The notes under the pieces were generated by a model that saw nothing but the letters and a program-made list of their open reading frames with translations, did no database searches and was not told the DNA's origin. The position numbers were made by a program, and so were the translations under genes. From positions 186,001 to 250,000 of the forward strand of contig JAHLKT010000003.1 of assembly GCA_020444545.1 (NCBI GenBank): 64,000 bases of DNA, given 5' to 3'. This DNA is from Desulfarculaceae bacterium (GTDB lineage: Bacteria; Desulfobacterota; Desulfarculia; Desulfarculales; Desulfarculaceae). Of this stretch, positions 1 through 8,205 are shown piece after piece. The stretch's first letter is position 1. Each line of letters begins with the position of its first letter.

Positions 1-1211
1 GTATGCCCGGGGCCAGCGGCGAGGAGCTCTTGAACTACGTGGAAGAGCACCTGCCAGGCACCCCGGTGATCATGGTCACCGGCTACGGCTCGGTGGACGT
101 GGCCGTGCTAGCCATGAAGCGCGGAGCCTTCGACTTCCAGCAAAAGCCCTTGAACCTGGAGCATCTGCGCCTGACCGCCAAGCGGGCCCTGGCCAAGGCC
201 CAGCTCAACCACGCGGTGGACTATCTGCGCCACGAGCAGCCCTACATCTACCGCCTGGATTCCCTGGTGGCCCGGAGCCCGGCCATGCGGAAGGTGTTGG
301 CCAAGATCACCCGGGTGGCCCCCACCGACGTGACCGTGCTCCTAACCGGCGAGACCGGCACCGGCAAGAGCCTCTTGGCCGGAGCCATCCACGCCAACAG
401 CCCCCGCGAGGGGGCCAACCTGGTCACGGTCAACTGCGCGGCCCTCGCCGAGACCCTTTTGGAAAGCGAGCTGTTCGGCCACGAGAAGGGCGCTTTCACC
501 GGGGCCCACAAGGCCCGGGTGGGCCGCGTCCAGCAGGCCCACGGCGGCACCCTGTTCCTGGACGAGGTGGGCGACATGAGCCCGGCCACCCAGGCCAAGA
601 CCCTGAGGGCCATCGAGGACAAGGAGGTCCAGCCCATCGGCGGGTCCCGCACCATCCAGGTGGACGTGCGCATCATCGCGGCCACCAACGTGGACCTGGC
701 CGAGGCGGTGAGCCAGGCCCGCTTCCGCGAGGACCTCTTCTACCGCCTGTCCGTGGCGCCCATCCACATCCCGCCGCTCAGGGAGCGCGCCGAGGACGTG
801 GTGCCCCTGGCCGAGATGTTCCACCACAAGATCTGCCAGGAGAGCCGCTGCCAGGCCCGCCCCTTCTCCCCGGCGGCCATGGAGGCCATCCAGGAGTACC
901 AGTGGCCGGGCAACATCCGCGAACTGAGAAACTCGGTGGAGCGGGCGGTGCTCTTCGCCTCGGGCGACGAGATCGATCCCAGCGACCTGGGCCTGAGCCC
1001 CACCGTGTCGGGCAGGGAAAGCGGCAACGGCCTGCCCACCCTGGAGCTCAAGGAGCTGGAGCACCTGGCGGTGGAGCTGGCCCTTAAGCAAAGCGACTGG
1101 GTGCAGAGCCGGGCGGCCGAGCTTCTGGGCATCTCCCCCCGGGCGCTGTCTTATAAATTAGACAAGTTGGACATCAACCACCCCATGCTGGAAGCCCGCC
1201 GCCGCCGCTAG
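1..1211 (+). CDS. Sigma-54-dependent response regulator, 5' end outside window
   Basis: This is an NtrC-type transcriptional activator that binds upstream DNA and remodels sigma-54 polymerase using ATP. The visible part opens inside the receiver domain just after the expected phospho-Asp, at MPGASGEELL, and keeps the conserved Thr (VTGYG) and Lys (QKPL). The AAA+ domain follows, with Walker A GETGTGKS, the sigma-54 contact loop GAFTGA and Walker B LFLDEVGD. A Fis-type helix-turn-helix ends the protein (SRAAELLGISPRALSYKLDK). Roughly the first 50 residues lie before the window. It sits directly upstream of the Tad pilus locus, which has a sigma-54-like promoter, so it is the obvious candidate activator. 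Its cognate kinase is probably further upstream. Confidence 0.95.
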   Translation, partial: MPGASGEELLNYVEEHLPGTPVIMVTGYGSVDVAVLAMKRGAFDFQQKPLNLEHLRLTAKRALAKAQLNHAVDYLRHEQPYIYRLDSLVARSPAMRKVLAKITRVAPTDVTVLLTGETGTGKSLLAGAIHANSPREGANLVTVNCAALAETLLESELFGHEKGAFTGAHKARVGRVQQAHGGTLFLDEVGDMSPATQAKTLRAIEDKEVQPIGGSRTIQVDVRIIAATNVDLAEAVSQARFREDLFYRLSVAPIHIPPLRERAEDVVPLAEMFHHKICQESRCQARPFSPAAMEAIQEYQWPGNIRELRNSVERAVLFASGDEIDPSDLGLSPTVSGRESGNGLPTLELKELEHLAVELALKQSDWVQSRAAELLGISPRALSYKLDKLDINHPMLEARRRR

Positions 1212-1224
1212 GGCATTTCCGCCC

Positions 1225-1278
1225 TAATTACGCTTTCGTAATTACGATACCGTAATTGTAATCAATTTCGTAATTGAT
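1225..1278. promoter_or_regulatory. AT-rich CGTAATT repeat cluster, possible activator-binding sites
   Basis: An AT-rich patch in GC-rich DNA carries TAATTACG (1225-1232), the perfect palindrome CGTAATTACG (1237-1246), CGTAATTG (1251-1258) and CGTAATTG (1269-1276). The last copy lies inside an inverted repeat with arms ATCAATT and AATTGAT (1261-1278). The cluster lies about 130-180 bases upstream of a sigma-54-like -24/-12 element, the usual place for an enhancer of an NtrC-type activator. The repeats are seen directly; the binding role is inferred. Confidence 0.55.
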
Positions 1279-1406
1279 CGCGGCCTCTTGCATCGTCTTG
1301 CCCATCGCCTGCCCTTTTCAGGCCTTTCAGTTTATCGTATTGTTTTAATTGTCTTTTTTAGCATCAATCCAGTCCAAAACAATTTTTTTTGCCCTTTGCG
1401 GCCTCC

Positions 1407-1422
1407 TGGCACGCTTCCTGTA
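1407..1422 (+). promoter_or_regulatory. Probable sigma-54 promoter of the Tad pilus operon
   Basis: TGGCACGCTTCCTGTA matches the consensus TGGCACR-N4-TTGCW at 10 of 12 positions with correct spacing. The -24 element is perfect. The -12 element is CTGTA instead of TTGCA, which loses the conserved C. The start of flp lies about 70 bases downstream, and an NtrC-type regulator gene lies just upstream. Confidence 0.65.
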
Positions 1423-1494
1423 TCTGTATTGGGTCAAACGACAGATTTCAAACGGTCCTTAACGAATCGTATTCCCTAATCCAGGAGGAGAGTC

Positions 1495-1680
1495 ATGAAG
1501 GCCTGCCAGGCAATCAAGAGGTTGATCACGGATGACAGTGGTATCAGCGCCGTCGAGTACGCGCTGCTCCTGGCCCTGATCGGGGCGGCCATCGCCACCG
1601 CCGCTTATACCCTGGGCACCACGGTGACTTCCAAGATCACCGCGGCCACCACCGCCTTGAACACCTCGGGCGGCTCGTAG
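1495..1680 (+). CDS. flp: Flp/Fap-type pilin subunit
   Basis: This 61-residue prepilin would be the structural subunit of a Tad (type IVc) pilus. It has a short basic leader ending in Gly (DDSG), the processing region ISAVEYALLLALIG with the Glu-Tyr pair typical of Flp pilins, and one hydrophobic helix (about residues 23-45) followed by a Thr/Ala/Ser-rich tail. The ATG has a strong ribosome-binding site (aggagga). It is the first gene after the sigma-54-like promoter and is followed 31 bases later by its likely prepilin peptidase. Length and motif fit the family well. Confidence 0.93.
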   Translation: MKACQAIKRLITDDSGISAVEYALLLALIGAAIATAAYTLGTTVTSKITAATTALNTSGGS

Positions 1681-1711
1681 GACTCACTCAAGTGGGGATG
1701 AGGCAGAAACC

Positions 1712-2281
1712 ATGTTGGCGCGGGCGGAGAGCAGTGCACTTGCCCAGTTGAGCGGACCCAGCTGGGGCCTGCTCCCCGCCTGCCTTTTCTTGCCCTGGTT
1801 GGCCCTACACGCGGGGGCCAACCAGGGCAACCTTTTGGTCATGGTGCTCATGGCCATGCTAATGGCCAGCTACGACCTCATCTCTTACCGCATTCCCAAC
1901 CAGCTCAATGCCTTGGCCGCCCTGTGCGGCTTGGTCCTGGCCATTGGCCGGGGCGGCTGGTCCGCCGCGCCCGACGCCCTTCTGGGCGGTCTAGTGGCCG
2001 CCGGGCTCATGGCCATCTTCTTCTTTCTGGGCGCCGTGGGCGCCGGCGACGTCAAGGCCCTGGGCGCCTTGGGCGTCTTCCTGGGGCCCTGGGGCGCGGT
2101 TGAGCTGTTCTACCTGACTGTCCTGGCGGGCGGGGCCTTGGCCATCGTCCGCCTCTTTGCCGCCCACGGCCTGGCCGGAATCCGGGGCTGGCGGGTCTTT
2201 GCCCGCGGCCTCAAGCTACCCTACGGTTTGGCCATCTGTGCCGGGGCGCTCTGGCTGGCAGTCCTCAAGGGGGCTTACTAA
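1712..2281 (+). CDS. tadV: Prepilin peptidase CpaA/TadV
   Basis: This inner-membrane aspartic peptidase (A24 family) cleaves Flp and TadE-like prepilins. The 189-residue protein has about six hydrophobic segments. The two catalytic aspartates are in ASYDLISYRIPN (about residue 51) and GAGDVKALGALG (about residue 110). It lacks the N-terminal methylase domain of PilD, as expected for TadV. A GAGGC-type ribosome-binding site precedes the ATG, and the stop codon directly abuts the ATG of tadE. Confidence 0.92.
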   Translation: MLARAESSALAQLSGPSWGLLPACLFLPWLALHAGANQGNLLVMVLMAMLMASYDLISYRIPNQLNALAALCGLVLAIGRGGWSAAPDALLGGLVAAGLMAIFFFLGAVGAGDVKALGALGVFLGPWGAVELFYLTVLAGGALAIVRLFAAHGLAGIRGWRVFARGLKLPYGLAICAGALWLAVLKGAY

Positions 2282-2695
2282 ATGTCCATCGTCCGCAAGC
2301 TGCGCCGCTCCGAGCGAGGCTCGGTGGCGGTGGAATTCGCTCTTTTTCTGCCGGTGTTCCTGCTGCTTATCTTCGCGGTGGTGGAGCTGGGCTCGGCTTG
2401 GTACGCCAAGCAGATCATGGTCAATGCCTCCCGCGACGGAGCGCGCATGGCCAGCCTGCTCAACCCCGGAGACATCACCAACACCGACGTGGAAACCCAC
2501 GTGCAAACCCTGCTGACCACCTCCGGTTTCCCGGGCGCGGCATCGGTGACCGCCACCGGCGCCGACGGCGGCGCGGGGGACCTGGTCACGGTGCAGGTCG
2601 ACAGCACCTATCAGCTCCCGGTGCTGGGGGCTCTGGCTCCCGGCTCCCTGAGCTCAGTCAATTTGAGCGCCACCACGGTGATGCGCCACGAATGA
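2282..2695 (+). CDS. tadE: TadE-like pseudopilin
   Basis: This 137-residue minor pilin-like protein carries the TadE signature near its N terminus: a basic segment, RGSVAVEFALFLPVFLLL, and one transmembrane helix (about residues 14-38). GSVAVEF contains the Glu at the position used for processing by TadV. The rest is a small Ser/Thr/Gly-rich extracytoplasmic domain. The gene starts immediately after the tadV stop and ends 8 bases before cpaB, so it is in the same operon. Confidence 0.88.
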   Translation: MSIVRKLRRSERGSVAVEFALFLPVFLLLIFAVVELGSAWYAKQIMVNASRDGARMASLLNPGDITNTDVETHVQTLLTTSGFPGAASVTATGADGGAGDLVTVQVDSTYQLPVLGALAPGSLSSVNLSATTVMRHE

Positions 2696-2703
2696 GGTGA
2701 ACC

Positions 2704-3528
2704 ATGAACCGTAAGGCACCCCTGATATTCCTGGCACTGGCATTGATGCTGGCCGGGGCGGCCGCCTGGGGGGCCCACAAGTGGATCAACGCCCAGGCCC
2801 GGGCCGGCGACGGAGCCAAGAAGCTCCAGCTGGCCCCGGTCATCGTGGCCGCGCGGGTTCTGCCCGCCGGCCAGAGCCTGGCTTCCGGCGACCTGACCAT
2901 CATCAACTGGCCGGTGGGCGCCCTTCCCAAGGGCCGCTTCACCAGCGCCAAGGCGGTGGTGGGCCGGGTCACCAAGGGCCCCATGGTCAAGGGAGAGCCC
3001 ATCCTGGCCGCCAAGCTGGCCCCCAAGGGCGCGGCCGGCGGCCTCTCGGCGGTGGTGCCCCCAGGATACCGGGCCATGACCGTGCGGGTGGATGAAGTCA
3101 TCGGAGTGGGCGGTTTCGTGCAACCCGGCGACCGGGTCGACGTGCTGGTCACCCTGAGCGGCGGCAGGTTCAACAACGACCCCATCGCGCGCACCACCCT
3201 GGAGGACATCAACGTGCTCACCGTGGGTGAGAAGGTCCAGCGCGACAGCAAGCTACGGGGCCGCACCAACAAGGTGAAGGTGGTTACCTTGCAGTTGAAG
3301 CCCGAGCAGGCCGAGCGCCTGGCCTTGTCCTCCAACCAGGGCAAGGTGGTCTTGGCGCTCAGGAACCAGACCGACCACGACCCCAACCCCGGCAACGGGG
3401 TCACTCTGTCGCGCCTGGTGCCCCTGGCCGGAGCCAAGGCCCCCGCGGCCAAGGACGGCAAGGAGCAGCCCCAGGGAACCGTTATCGAAGTGCTAAAGGG
3501 AATAAAGCTGAGCCGTCAGATACTTTAA
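2704..3528 (+). CDS. cpaB: Flp pilus assembly protein CpaB/RcpC
   Basis: This periplasmic 274-residue pilus-assembly protein is anchored by an N-terminal hydrophobic segment (about residues 7-25) and would act with the secretin. The middle resembles an SAF/CpaB domain: VIVAARVLPAGQSLASGDL near residues 48-66, then VPPGYRAMTVRVDEVIGVGGFVQPGDRVDVLVT, the part typical of CpaB. A basic C-terminal region follows. A GAGGTGAACC ribosome-binding site supports the ATG. The spacing to cpaC is 12 bases. Confidence 0.9.
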   Translation: MNRKAPLIFLALALMLAGAAAWGAHKWINAQARAGDGAKKLQLAPVIVAARVLPAGQSLASGDLTIINWPVGALPKGRFTSAKAVVGRVTKGPMVKGEPILAAKLAPKGAAGGLSAVVPPGYRAMTVRVDEVIGVGGFVQPGDRVDVLVTLSGGRFNNDPIARTTLEDINVLTVGEKVQRDSKLRGRTNKVKVVTLQLKPEQAERLALSSNQGKVVLALRNQTDHDPNPGNGVTLSRLVPLAGAKAPAAKDGKEQPQGTVIEVLKGIKLSRQIL

Positions 3529-3540
3529 GGGAGATACGCC

Positions 3541-4917
3541 GTGCCTGCCCCGGTCCGCGCTATAAATCTTTTCCTGGCCATGCTTTTGGCTCTGGGCCTG
3601 GCCGCTTCGTCCGCCCCGGCGGCCGAAGTGCGCCGCGAGGTCATCCGCCTGGGCCACTCCCGCCTGCTCAAGCTGCCCATACCCGCCGGCCGGGTCAGCG
3701 TGGGCCGCTCCGAGGTGGCCGACGTGGTCATGGTCACCCCCCGCCAGCTCTACCTCAACGCCCGCCAGGTGGGCAGCACCAACGTGAGCCTCTGGGACCA
3801 GAAGGACCGGCTCATGGAGGTGTTCGAGGTGCAGGTGATCCGCGACCTCACCACCCTCAAGGAGCAGCTCTACAAGGTGCTGCCCGGCGAGCCGGTGGAG
3901 GTGCGGGGCCTGGGCGCCTCGGTGGTGCTCTCGGGCCAGGTGTCCAGCGACGAGGCCAAGAAGCGGGCCGAGGCCCTGGCCGAGGCCTATGCCCCCAAGA
4001 AGACCGCCAGCCTCATCGAGATCGGGGGCAACCAGCAGGTGCAGATTCTGGTGCGCTTCGCCGAGGTCAGCCGCAAGGTGACCAAGCGCATGAACATCAA
4101 CCTGTCCATCGTCAACCCCCTGACCGGCGACTTTTTGTTCACCATGATGGGCGCGCTGATCAAGCCCAGCAGCACCAGCGGCAGCTCCCTGACCCTTTCG
4201 GACCGGGTGAACGCCATGGGCGGCTTCCACACCGGCCAGACCAAGATCTCGGGCTTTTTGGACATCCTCAAGGAAAACGGCCTGGCCAAGATCCTGGCCG
4301 AGCCCAACCTGGTGGCCTCTAGCGGCCAGAAGGCCGAGTTCCTGGCCGGCGGCGAGTTCCCCATCCCGGTGCCCCAGCGCGAGAACATCACCATCACCTT
4401 CAAGAAGTACGGCGTGCAGCTCAACTTCGTGCCGGAGATACGCCCCGGCCGCCGCATCCGCATGACCGTGGCCCCGGAGGTGAGCGAGCTGGACTTCACC
4501 ACCGCGGTGGTGGTGCAGGGCTACACTGTGCCCGGCCTGACCACCCGCCGGGCCAAGACCCAGCTGGAGATGGCCGACGGCCAGAGCTTCGCCATGGCCG
4601 GCCTGTTCCGCAACGACATCACCCAGTCGGTGGCCAAGTTCCCGGTGCTGGGCGACCTGCCCATCCTGGGGGCCCTGTTCCGCAGCACCGAGTTCCAGAA
4701 GAAGAAGACCGAGCTTCTGATCATAGTGACTCCGCGCATCGTGCAACCCGGGCAAGAGAGAGTGGGACCGGCCCCGGCCGCCCACTTCACCGAGCCTGAT
4801 GATTTTTCCCTGTTCATGCTTGGCAAGATGGCCGTGCCTTCACCGGCGCGCGCCACGGGTCCGCCGGTCTCGCCCAAGGAACTGGAGGGGCATTTCGGAC
4901 ATGACCTGGCTTGGTAG
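3541..4917 (+). CDS. cpaC: Outer-membrane secretin CpaC/RcpA
   Basis: This secretin forms the outer-membrane channel of the Tad pilus. It has a GTG start with GGGAG upstream, a signal peptide to about residue 27 (ASSAPAAEV), an N-terminal pilus/BON-like part (residues about 30-165) and the secretin domain from about residue 175 to 405. The latter includes LAEPNLVASSGQKAEFLAGGEFPIPV and the end motif PVLGDLPILGALFRS, both hallmarks of the family. At 458 residues the length is normal. Its last 17 bases overlap the preferred start of the next gene. Confidence 0.95.
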   Translation: MPAPVRAINLFLAMLLALGLAASSAPAAEVRREVIRLGHSRLLKLPIPAGRVSVGRSEVADVVMVTPRQLYLNARQVGSTNVSLWDQKDRLMEVFEVQVIRDLTTLKEQLYKVLPGEPVEVRGLGASVVLSGQVSSDEAKKRAEALAEAYAPKKTASLIEIGGNQQVQILVRFAEVSRKVTKRMNINLSIVNPLTGDFLFTMMGALIKPSSTSGSSLTLSDRVNAMGGFHTGQTKISGFLDILKENGLAKILAEPNLVASSGQKAEFLAGGEFPIPVPQRENITITFKKYGVQLNFVPEIRPGRRIRMTVAPEVSELDFTTAVVVQGYTVPGLTTRRAKTQLEMADGQSFAMAGLFRNDITQSVAKFPVLGDLPILGALFRSTEFQKKKTELLIIVTPRIVQPGQERVGPAPAAHFTEPDDFSLFMLGKMAVPSPARATGPPVSPKELEGHFGHDLAW

Positions 4918-5959
4918 GCTACATAGGCTCTGCAAGCAGGACCGGGCGGGCATCGCCGCCGTGGCGGCCATCATGCTCACCTCTATGGTGGCTCTCACCG
5001 GCGCGGCCGTGGACATCGGCATGATGGCCTCGGTGCGCTCCGAGCTCCAAAACGCGGCCGATGCCGCGGCCCTGGCCGGGGCCGCCAGCATCATCGGCAG
5101 CGCGGCGGACAATTCCGTGGTGGCCCAGCCGGAATTGGCCTTGGCCGAGGCCCAGGCCATGGCCTATCAAAACACCTCGCAGGGCATCAACCTGCAACTG
5201 GCCCTGGAGGACATCACCCTGGGCTTGTGGCAGGAGGACGCCCACGCCTTTGACCCCGACCACATCGGGGCCACCAGCGACCCCAACAACCTGAGCGCCT
5301 GCCGGGTCATCATCCGGCGCGACATCACCATCAACACCCCGGTGCCCACCATCTTCCTGGGCATCCTGGGCATCGACACGGTCAACGTGTCGGCCATGTC
5401 CACCGGCCACCTGGGCTGGGCGGGCACGGTCAACAGCGGCCAGGTGGACCTGCCCATCGCGGTTAAGAAGGAGGCCCTCACCGGCAGCGGCCTTATCTGC
5501 GGCCAGCAGATCACCTTCCACGACGAGGGCAGCGAAAACAGCGAGTGGACCACCTTCTTCACCTACCCCACCAACGACCCCGCGGTGCGCGGCTACGTGG
5601 ATGGCAGCGAAGACGTGCCCGCCCTGGAGGTGGGTGATCAGATCAGCGTCACCAACGGCAACCTGAGCAACAACACCTTCGACGCCCTGGCCGACCGCTT
5701 CCAGGCTGAAGGCACCGACATCGACGGTGACGGCACCGCCGACTGGTGGCCGGTGCTTTTGCCGGTGATCGGCGACGACGGCTCCGGGGCCAGCACCGCC
5801 GAGATCGTGGGCTTTGCCAGCATGGTTATCCACGAAGTGCGCGACGCCCCCAACAAGGACATCGTGGCCAGCCTGCAATGCGGCATGGTGGTGCCCGAGA
5901 GCAAGACCGGCGGCGGCAACTTCGGCAGCCGCGCGGCCACCCCGGTGCTGGTCGAATAA
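4901..5959 (+). CDS. TadG-like pilus-associated protein, copy 1
   Basis: I place the start at the ATG at 4901, behind GGAGGGG and overlapping the end of cpaC, giving 352 residues; an upstream in-frame ATG at 4799 would lie wholly inside cpaC. The N terminus has the Tad/TadG membrane segment (residues about 17-40) followed by SELQNAADAAALAGA, typical of the TadE/G-like family. The long remainder is acidic and extracytoplasmic. It contains the calcium-loop-like DIDGDGTADW near residue 275. There is no von Willebrand A domain. The next gene is a clear paralogue. It is probably a minor pilus or surface component. Confidence 0.85.
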   Translation: MTWLGRLHRLCKQDRAGIAAVAAIMLTSMVALTGAAVDIGMMASVRSELQNAADAAALAGAASIIGSAADNSVVAQPELALAEAQAMAYQNTSQGINLQLALEDITLGLWQEDAHAFDPDHIGATSDPNNLSACRVIIRRDITINTPVPTIFLGILGIDTVNVSAMSTGHLGWAGTVNSGQVDLPIAVKKEALTGSGLICGQQITFHDEGSENSEWTTFFTYPTNDPAVRGYVDGSEDVPALEVGDQISVTNGNLSNNTFDALADRFQAEGTDIDGDGTADWWPVLLPVIGDDGSGASTAEIVGFASMVIHEVRDAPNKDIVASLQCGMVVPESKTGGGNFGSRAATPVLVE

Positions 5960-5981
5960 GAAAAGAGGTCATATCCCCACA

Positions 5982-7055
5982 ATGCGGTCCGCCCTGCCCC
6001 ATACCCCCCGAGCCGCTTCCCGGCTGCGCGCCCTTTGGCGCGGGAACCACGGAGCCATAGCTTCCGTCGCGGCCTTCATGCTCACCGCCGCGGTGGGCCT
6101 GACCGGAGCGGCGGTGGACGTGGGGCTCATAGCCAGCACCCACAACGAGCTGCAAAACGCCGCCGACGCCGCCGCCCTGGCCGGAGCGGGCACCATGCTC
6201 GCCTTTGCCGACGACGGCAGCCAGATAAGCGCCCAGACCACCACCGGCATCACCTCGGCCCAGCAGGTGGCCCTGGCCAACTCCGCCGCCGGAGTGAACC
6301 TGGCCCTGAGGACCGAGGACATAACCGTGGGCTACTGGGACAAGGACACCGACACCTTCGACGCTTCCAAGAGCGGCAGCAGCGACCCGGACGACATCAC
6401 CGGCTTCCGGGCCGTCCTCCGGCGCGACGCCCTGGCCAACGGCCCCCTGGGCACCTATTTCGCGGGCATCGTGGGCCTAAGCTCCGTGGACTTGAGCGCC
6501 ACCTCCACCGCCTATCTGGGCTGGACCGGGAGGGTGGACCCCTCCTCGGTGGACCTGCCCCTGGCCATCCACGCCTCGGCCCTGCAAAACGCGGGCAGCC
6601 CCAATTGCGGAATCCCGCTCACCTTCAACAACGAGGCCAGCGAGACCGCCGAGTGGACCACCTTCTTCACCTGGCCCACCAACGACAACACGGTGCGCGA
6701 CTATTTGGACGGAGCCGACCAGACCCCGGCCATGCAGGTGGGCGACACCATCAACGTAATCAACGGCAATCTCAGCGTAGCCACCATGGAGGCCCTGGCC
6801 GGTCGTTTCCAGGCCGAGGGCAGCGACACCAGCGGCGACGGCATCGCCGACTCCTGGGAGGTGGTGGTGCCCGTGGTCACCCCGGGGGCCAGCTCCACCG
6901 TCTCCACGGTCACCGGCTTCGCCACCCTGGTGCTCACCGAGGCCGACGGGGCCCACGTGAACTTTTCCCTGCAATGCGACCGGGCCATCGTGGGCAGCAC
7001 CAGCGGGGGCGACAACTACGGCACCCGGGCCACCCTGCCCAGCTTAATTCAGTAG
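5982..7055 (+). CDS. TadG-like pilus-associated protein, copy 2
   Basis: This is a tandem paralogue of the preceding gene (357 residues from ATG 5982). It shares the N-terminal anchor (AAFMLTAAVGLTGAAVDVG), the element NELQNAADAAALAGAG, and a conserved distal stretch with EWTTFF, PTND, VGD, NGNLS and RFQAEG. In this distal part roughly 60% of residues agree by eye. The DxDGDG-like loop is weaker here (DTSGDGIADS). In-frame sequence upstream of 5982 lies inside copy 1, so the later start is preferred. Pilus-tip or matrix function is an inference from position. Confidence 0.85.
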   Translation: MRSALPHTPRAASRLRALWRGNHGAIASVAAFMLTAAVGLTGAAVDVGLIASTHNELQNAADAAALAGAGTMLAFADDGSQISAQTTTGITSAQQVALANSAAGVNLALRTEDITVGYWDKDTDTFDASKSGSSDPDDITGFRAVLRRDALANGPLGTYFAGIVGLSSVDLSATSTAYLGWTGRVDPSSVDLPLAIHASALQNAGSPNCGIPLTFNNEASETAEWTTFFTWPTNDNTVRDYLDGADQTPAMQVGDTINVINGNLSVATMEALAGRFQAEGSDTSGDGIADSWEVVVPVVTPGASSTVSTVTGFATLVLTEADGAHVNFSLQCDRAIVGSTSGGDNYGTRATLPSLIQ

Positions 7056-7065
7056 GAGGAGCCAA

Positions 7066-8205
7066 GTGTCCAGTCAAGATCCGCAAATACTGGCCCTCCA
7101 CCTCAGCAAGCCCGGGGGCGAGCGCCTGCGGGCCATGGTCCAAGGCGCCAGCCTGGGCAACCTGCTCGGCCTGGAGTCCGCCGCCGAGGAATTCGAGCGC
7201 AAGGCGGTTCAGCTTCAGCCCGAAGTGATGCTGGTGGAGTTCAATCCCGACGAGGCGGGCATGAGCGAGATGCTCACCCGGCTCCGGCGCCACGTGCCCC
7301 GGGGGTCGGTGGTGGCCTGGGCCCAGACCCTGGCCCCGGAGGCGATCCTGTTGGCCATGCGCCTGGGTGTGCGCGAATACCTGCCCACCGAGGCGGACGG
7401 CTCGTCCCTGGCCGAGGCGGTGCAGCGGCTCATGGCCAGCCAAGGCGCCGGTGAGCAGGCCCAGGGCCATCTGCTGGGGGTAATGGGCGTCAAGGGCGGC
7501 GTGGGCACCAGCTCCCTGGCCCTAAGCCTGGCCTGGGTGGCCAGCCAGAGCACCAGCGCCCGGGTGGCCCTGGTGGACCTGGACCTGGCCAGCGGCGACC
7601 TGGCCGCCCTGGTGGACCTGGAACCCACCCGCACCATGCTGCACGTGGCCGAGGAGTACGAGCGCCTGGACAGCCTGTTGATGGACAGCTTCCTGGCCGA
7701 GGTGGCCCCGGGGCTGCGCCTGCTGGCCGCGCCGGGCGACGCGGTGACCGCCGAGGAGGTCAAGGGCAGCCACGTGGAGCGCGCCCTGGGCTTCCTCCTG
7801 GCCGACCACTCCCTGGTGGTGGCCGACCTGCCCCCCCGGGTGGATGAGGCCTGCCTGGCCGCCCTGGACCGGGCCAAGCTGCTGCTGTTGGTCACCGAGC
7901 CCACCATCCTGGGCTTGCGGGCGGCCAAGCGCGCCCTGGAGCTGTGCCGCAGCCTGGGCCGCGAGGACGACAGCCTGGGCCTGGTGATCAACCGGGCCGG
8001 TTCCAAGCAGAGCGTGTCGGCCAAGGAAGTGGAGCACGTGCTCAAGGTGAAGCCCCTGGCCGTGCTGCCCAACGAGACCCCGGTCCTGTTGGAAGCGGCC
8101 AACTCCGGCCGCCCGGCCGCCCGCCACTGGCCCCGGGCCAAGTGGTCCAAGGCGGTGTCCGCCATGGTCACGGACCTGTTCAGCGGCAACGGAGATGAGC
8201 AATGA
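7066..8205 (+). CDS. cpaE: CpaE/TadZ-type pilus localisation ATPase
   Basis: This MinD/ParA-related protein is thought to position the Tad assembly machine at the inner membrane. Its GTG start follows a strong AGGAGG. The first about 125 residues form an atypical receiver-like domain, as in TadZ. The ATPase part starts at about residue 138 with the deviant Walker [16 protein letters not shown], which ends Gly-Thr-Ser, and continues with [16 protein letters not shown]. The stop overlaps the ATG of cpaF (ATGA), suggesting coupled translation. Confidence 0.9.
   Translation: MSSQDPQILALHLSKPGGERLRAMVQGASLGNLLGLESAAEEFERKAVQLQPEVMLVEFNPDEAGMSEMLTRLRRHVPRGSVVAWAQTLAPEAILLAMRLGVREYLPTEADGSSLAEAVQRLMASQGAGEQAQGHLLGVMGVKGGVGTSSLALSLAWVASQSTSARVALVDLDLASGDLAALVDLEPTRTMLHVAEEYERLDSLLMDSFLAEVAPGLRLLAAPGDAVTAEEVKGSHVERALGFLLADHSLVVADLPPRVDEACLAALDRAKLLLLVTEPTILGLRAAKRALELCRSLGREDDSLGLVINRAGSKQSVSAKEVEHVLKVKPLAVLPNETPVLLEAANSGRPAARHWPRAKWSKAVSAMVTDLFSGNGDEQ

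Noticed and set aside
1288-1479. 63-residue frame upstream of flp
   Set aside because: It lies across the promoter region, has random-looking composition and no ribosome-binding site.
4799-4900. Upstream extension of the first TadG-like gene
   Set aside because: It lies inside cpaC; the ATG at 4901 has a proper GGAGGGG site and a typical N terminus.
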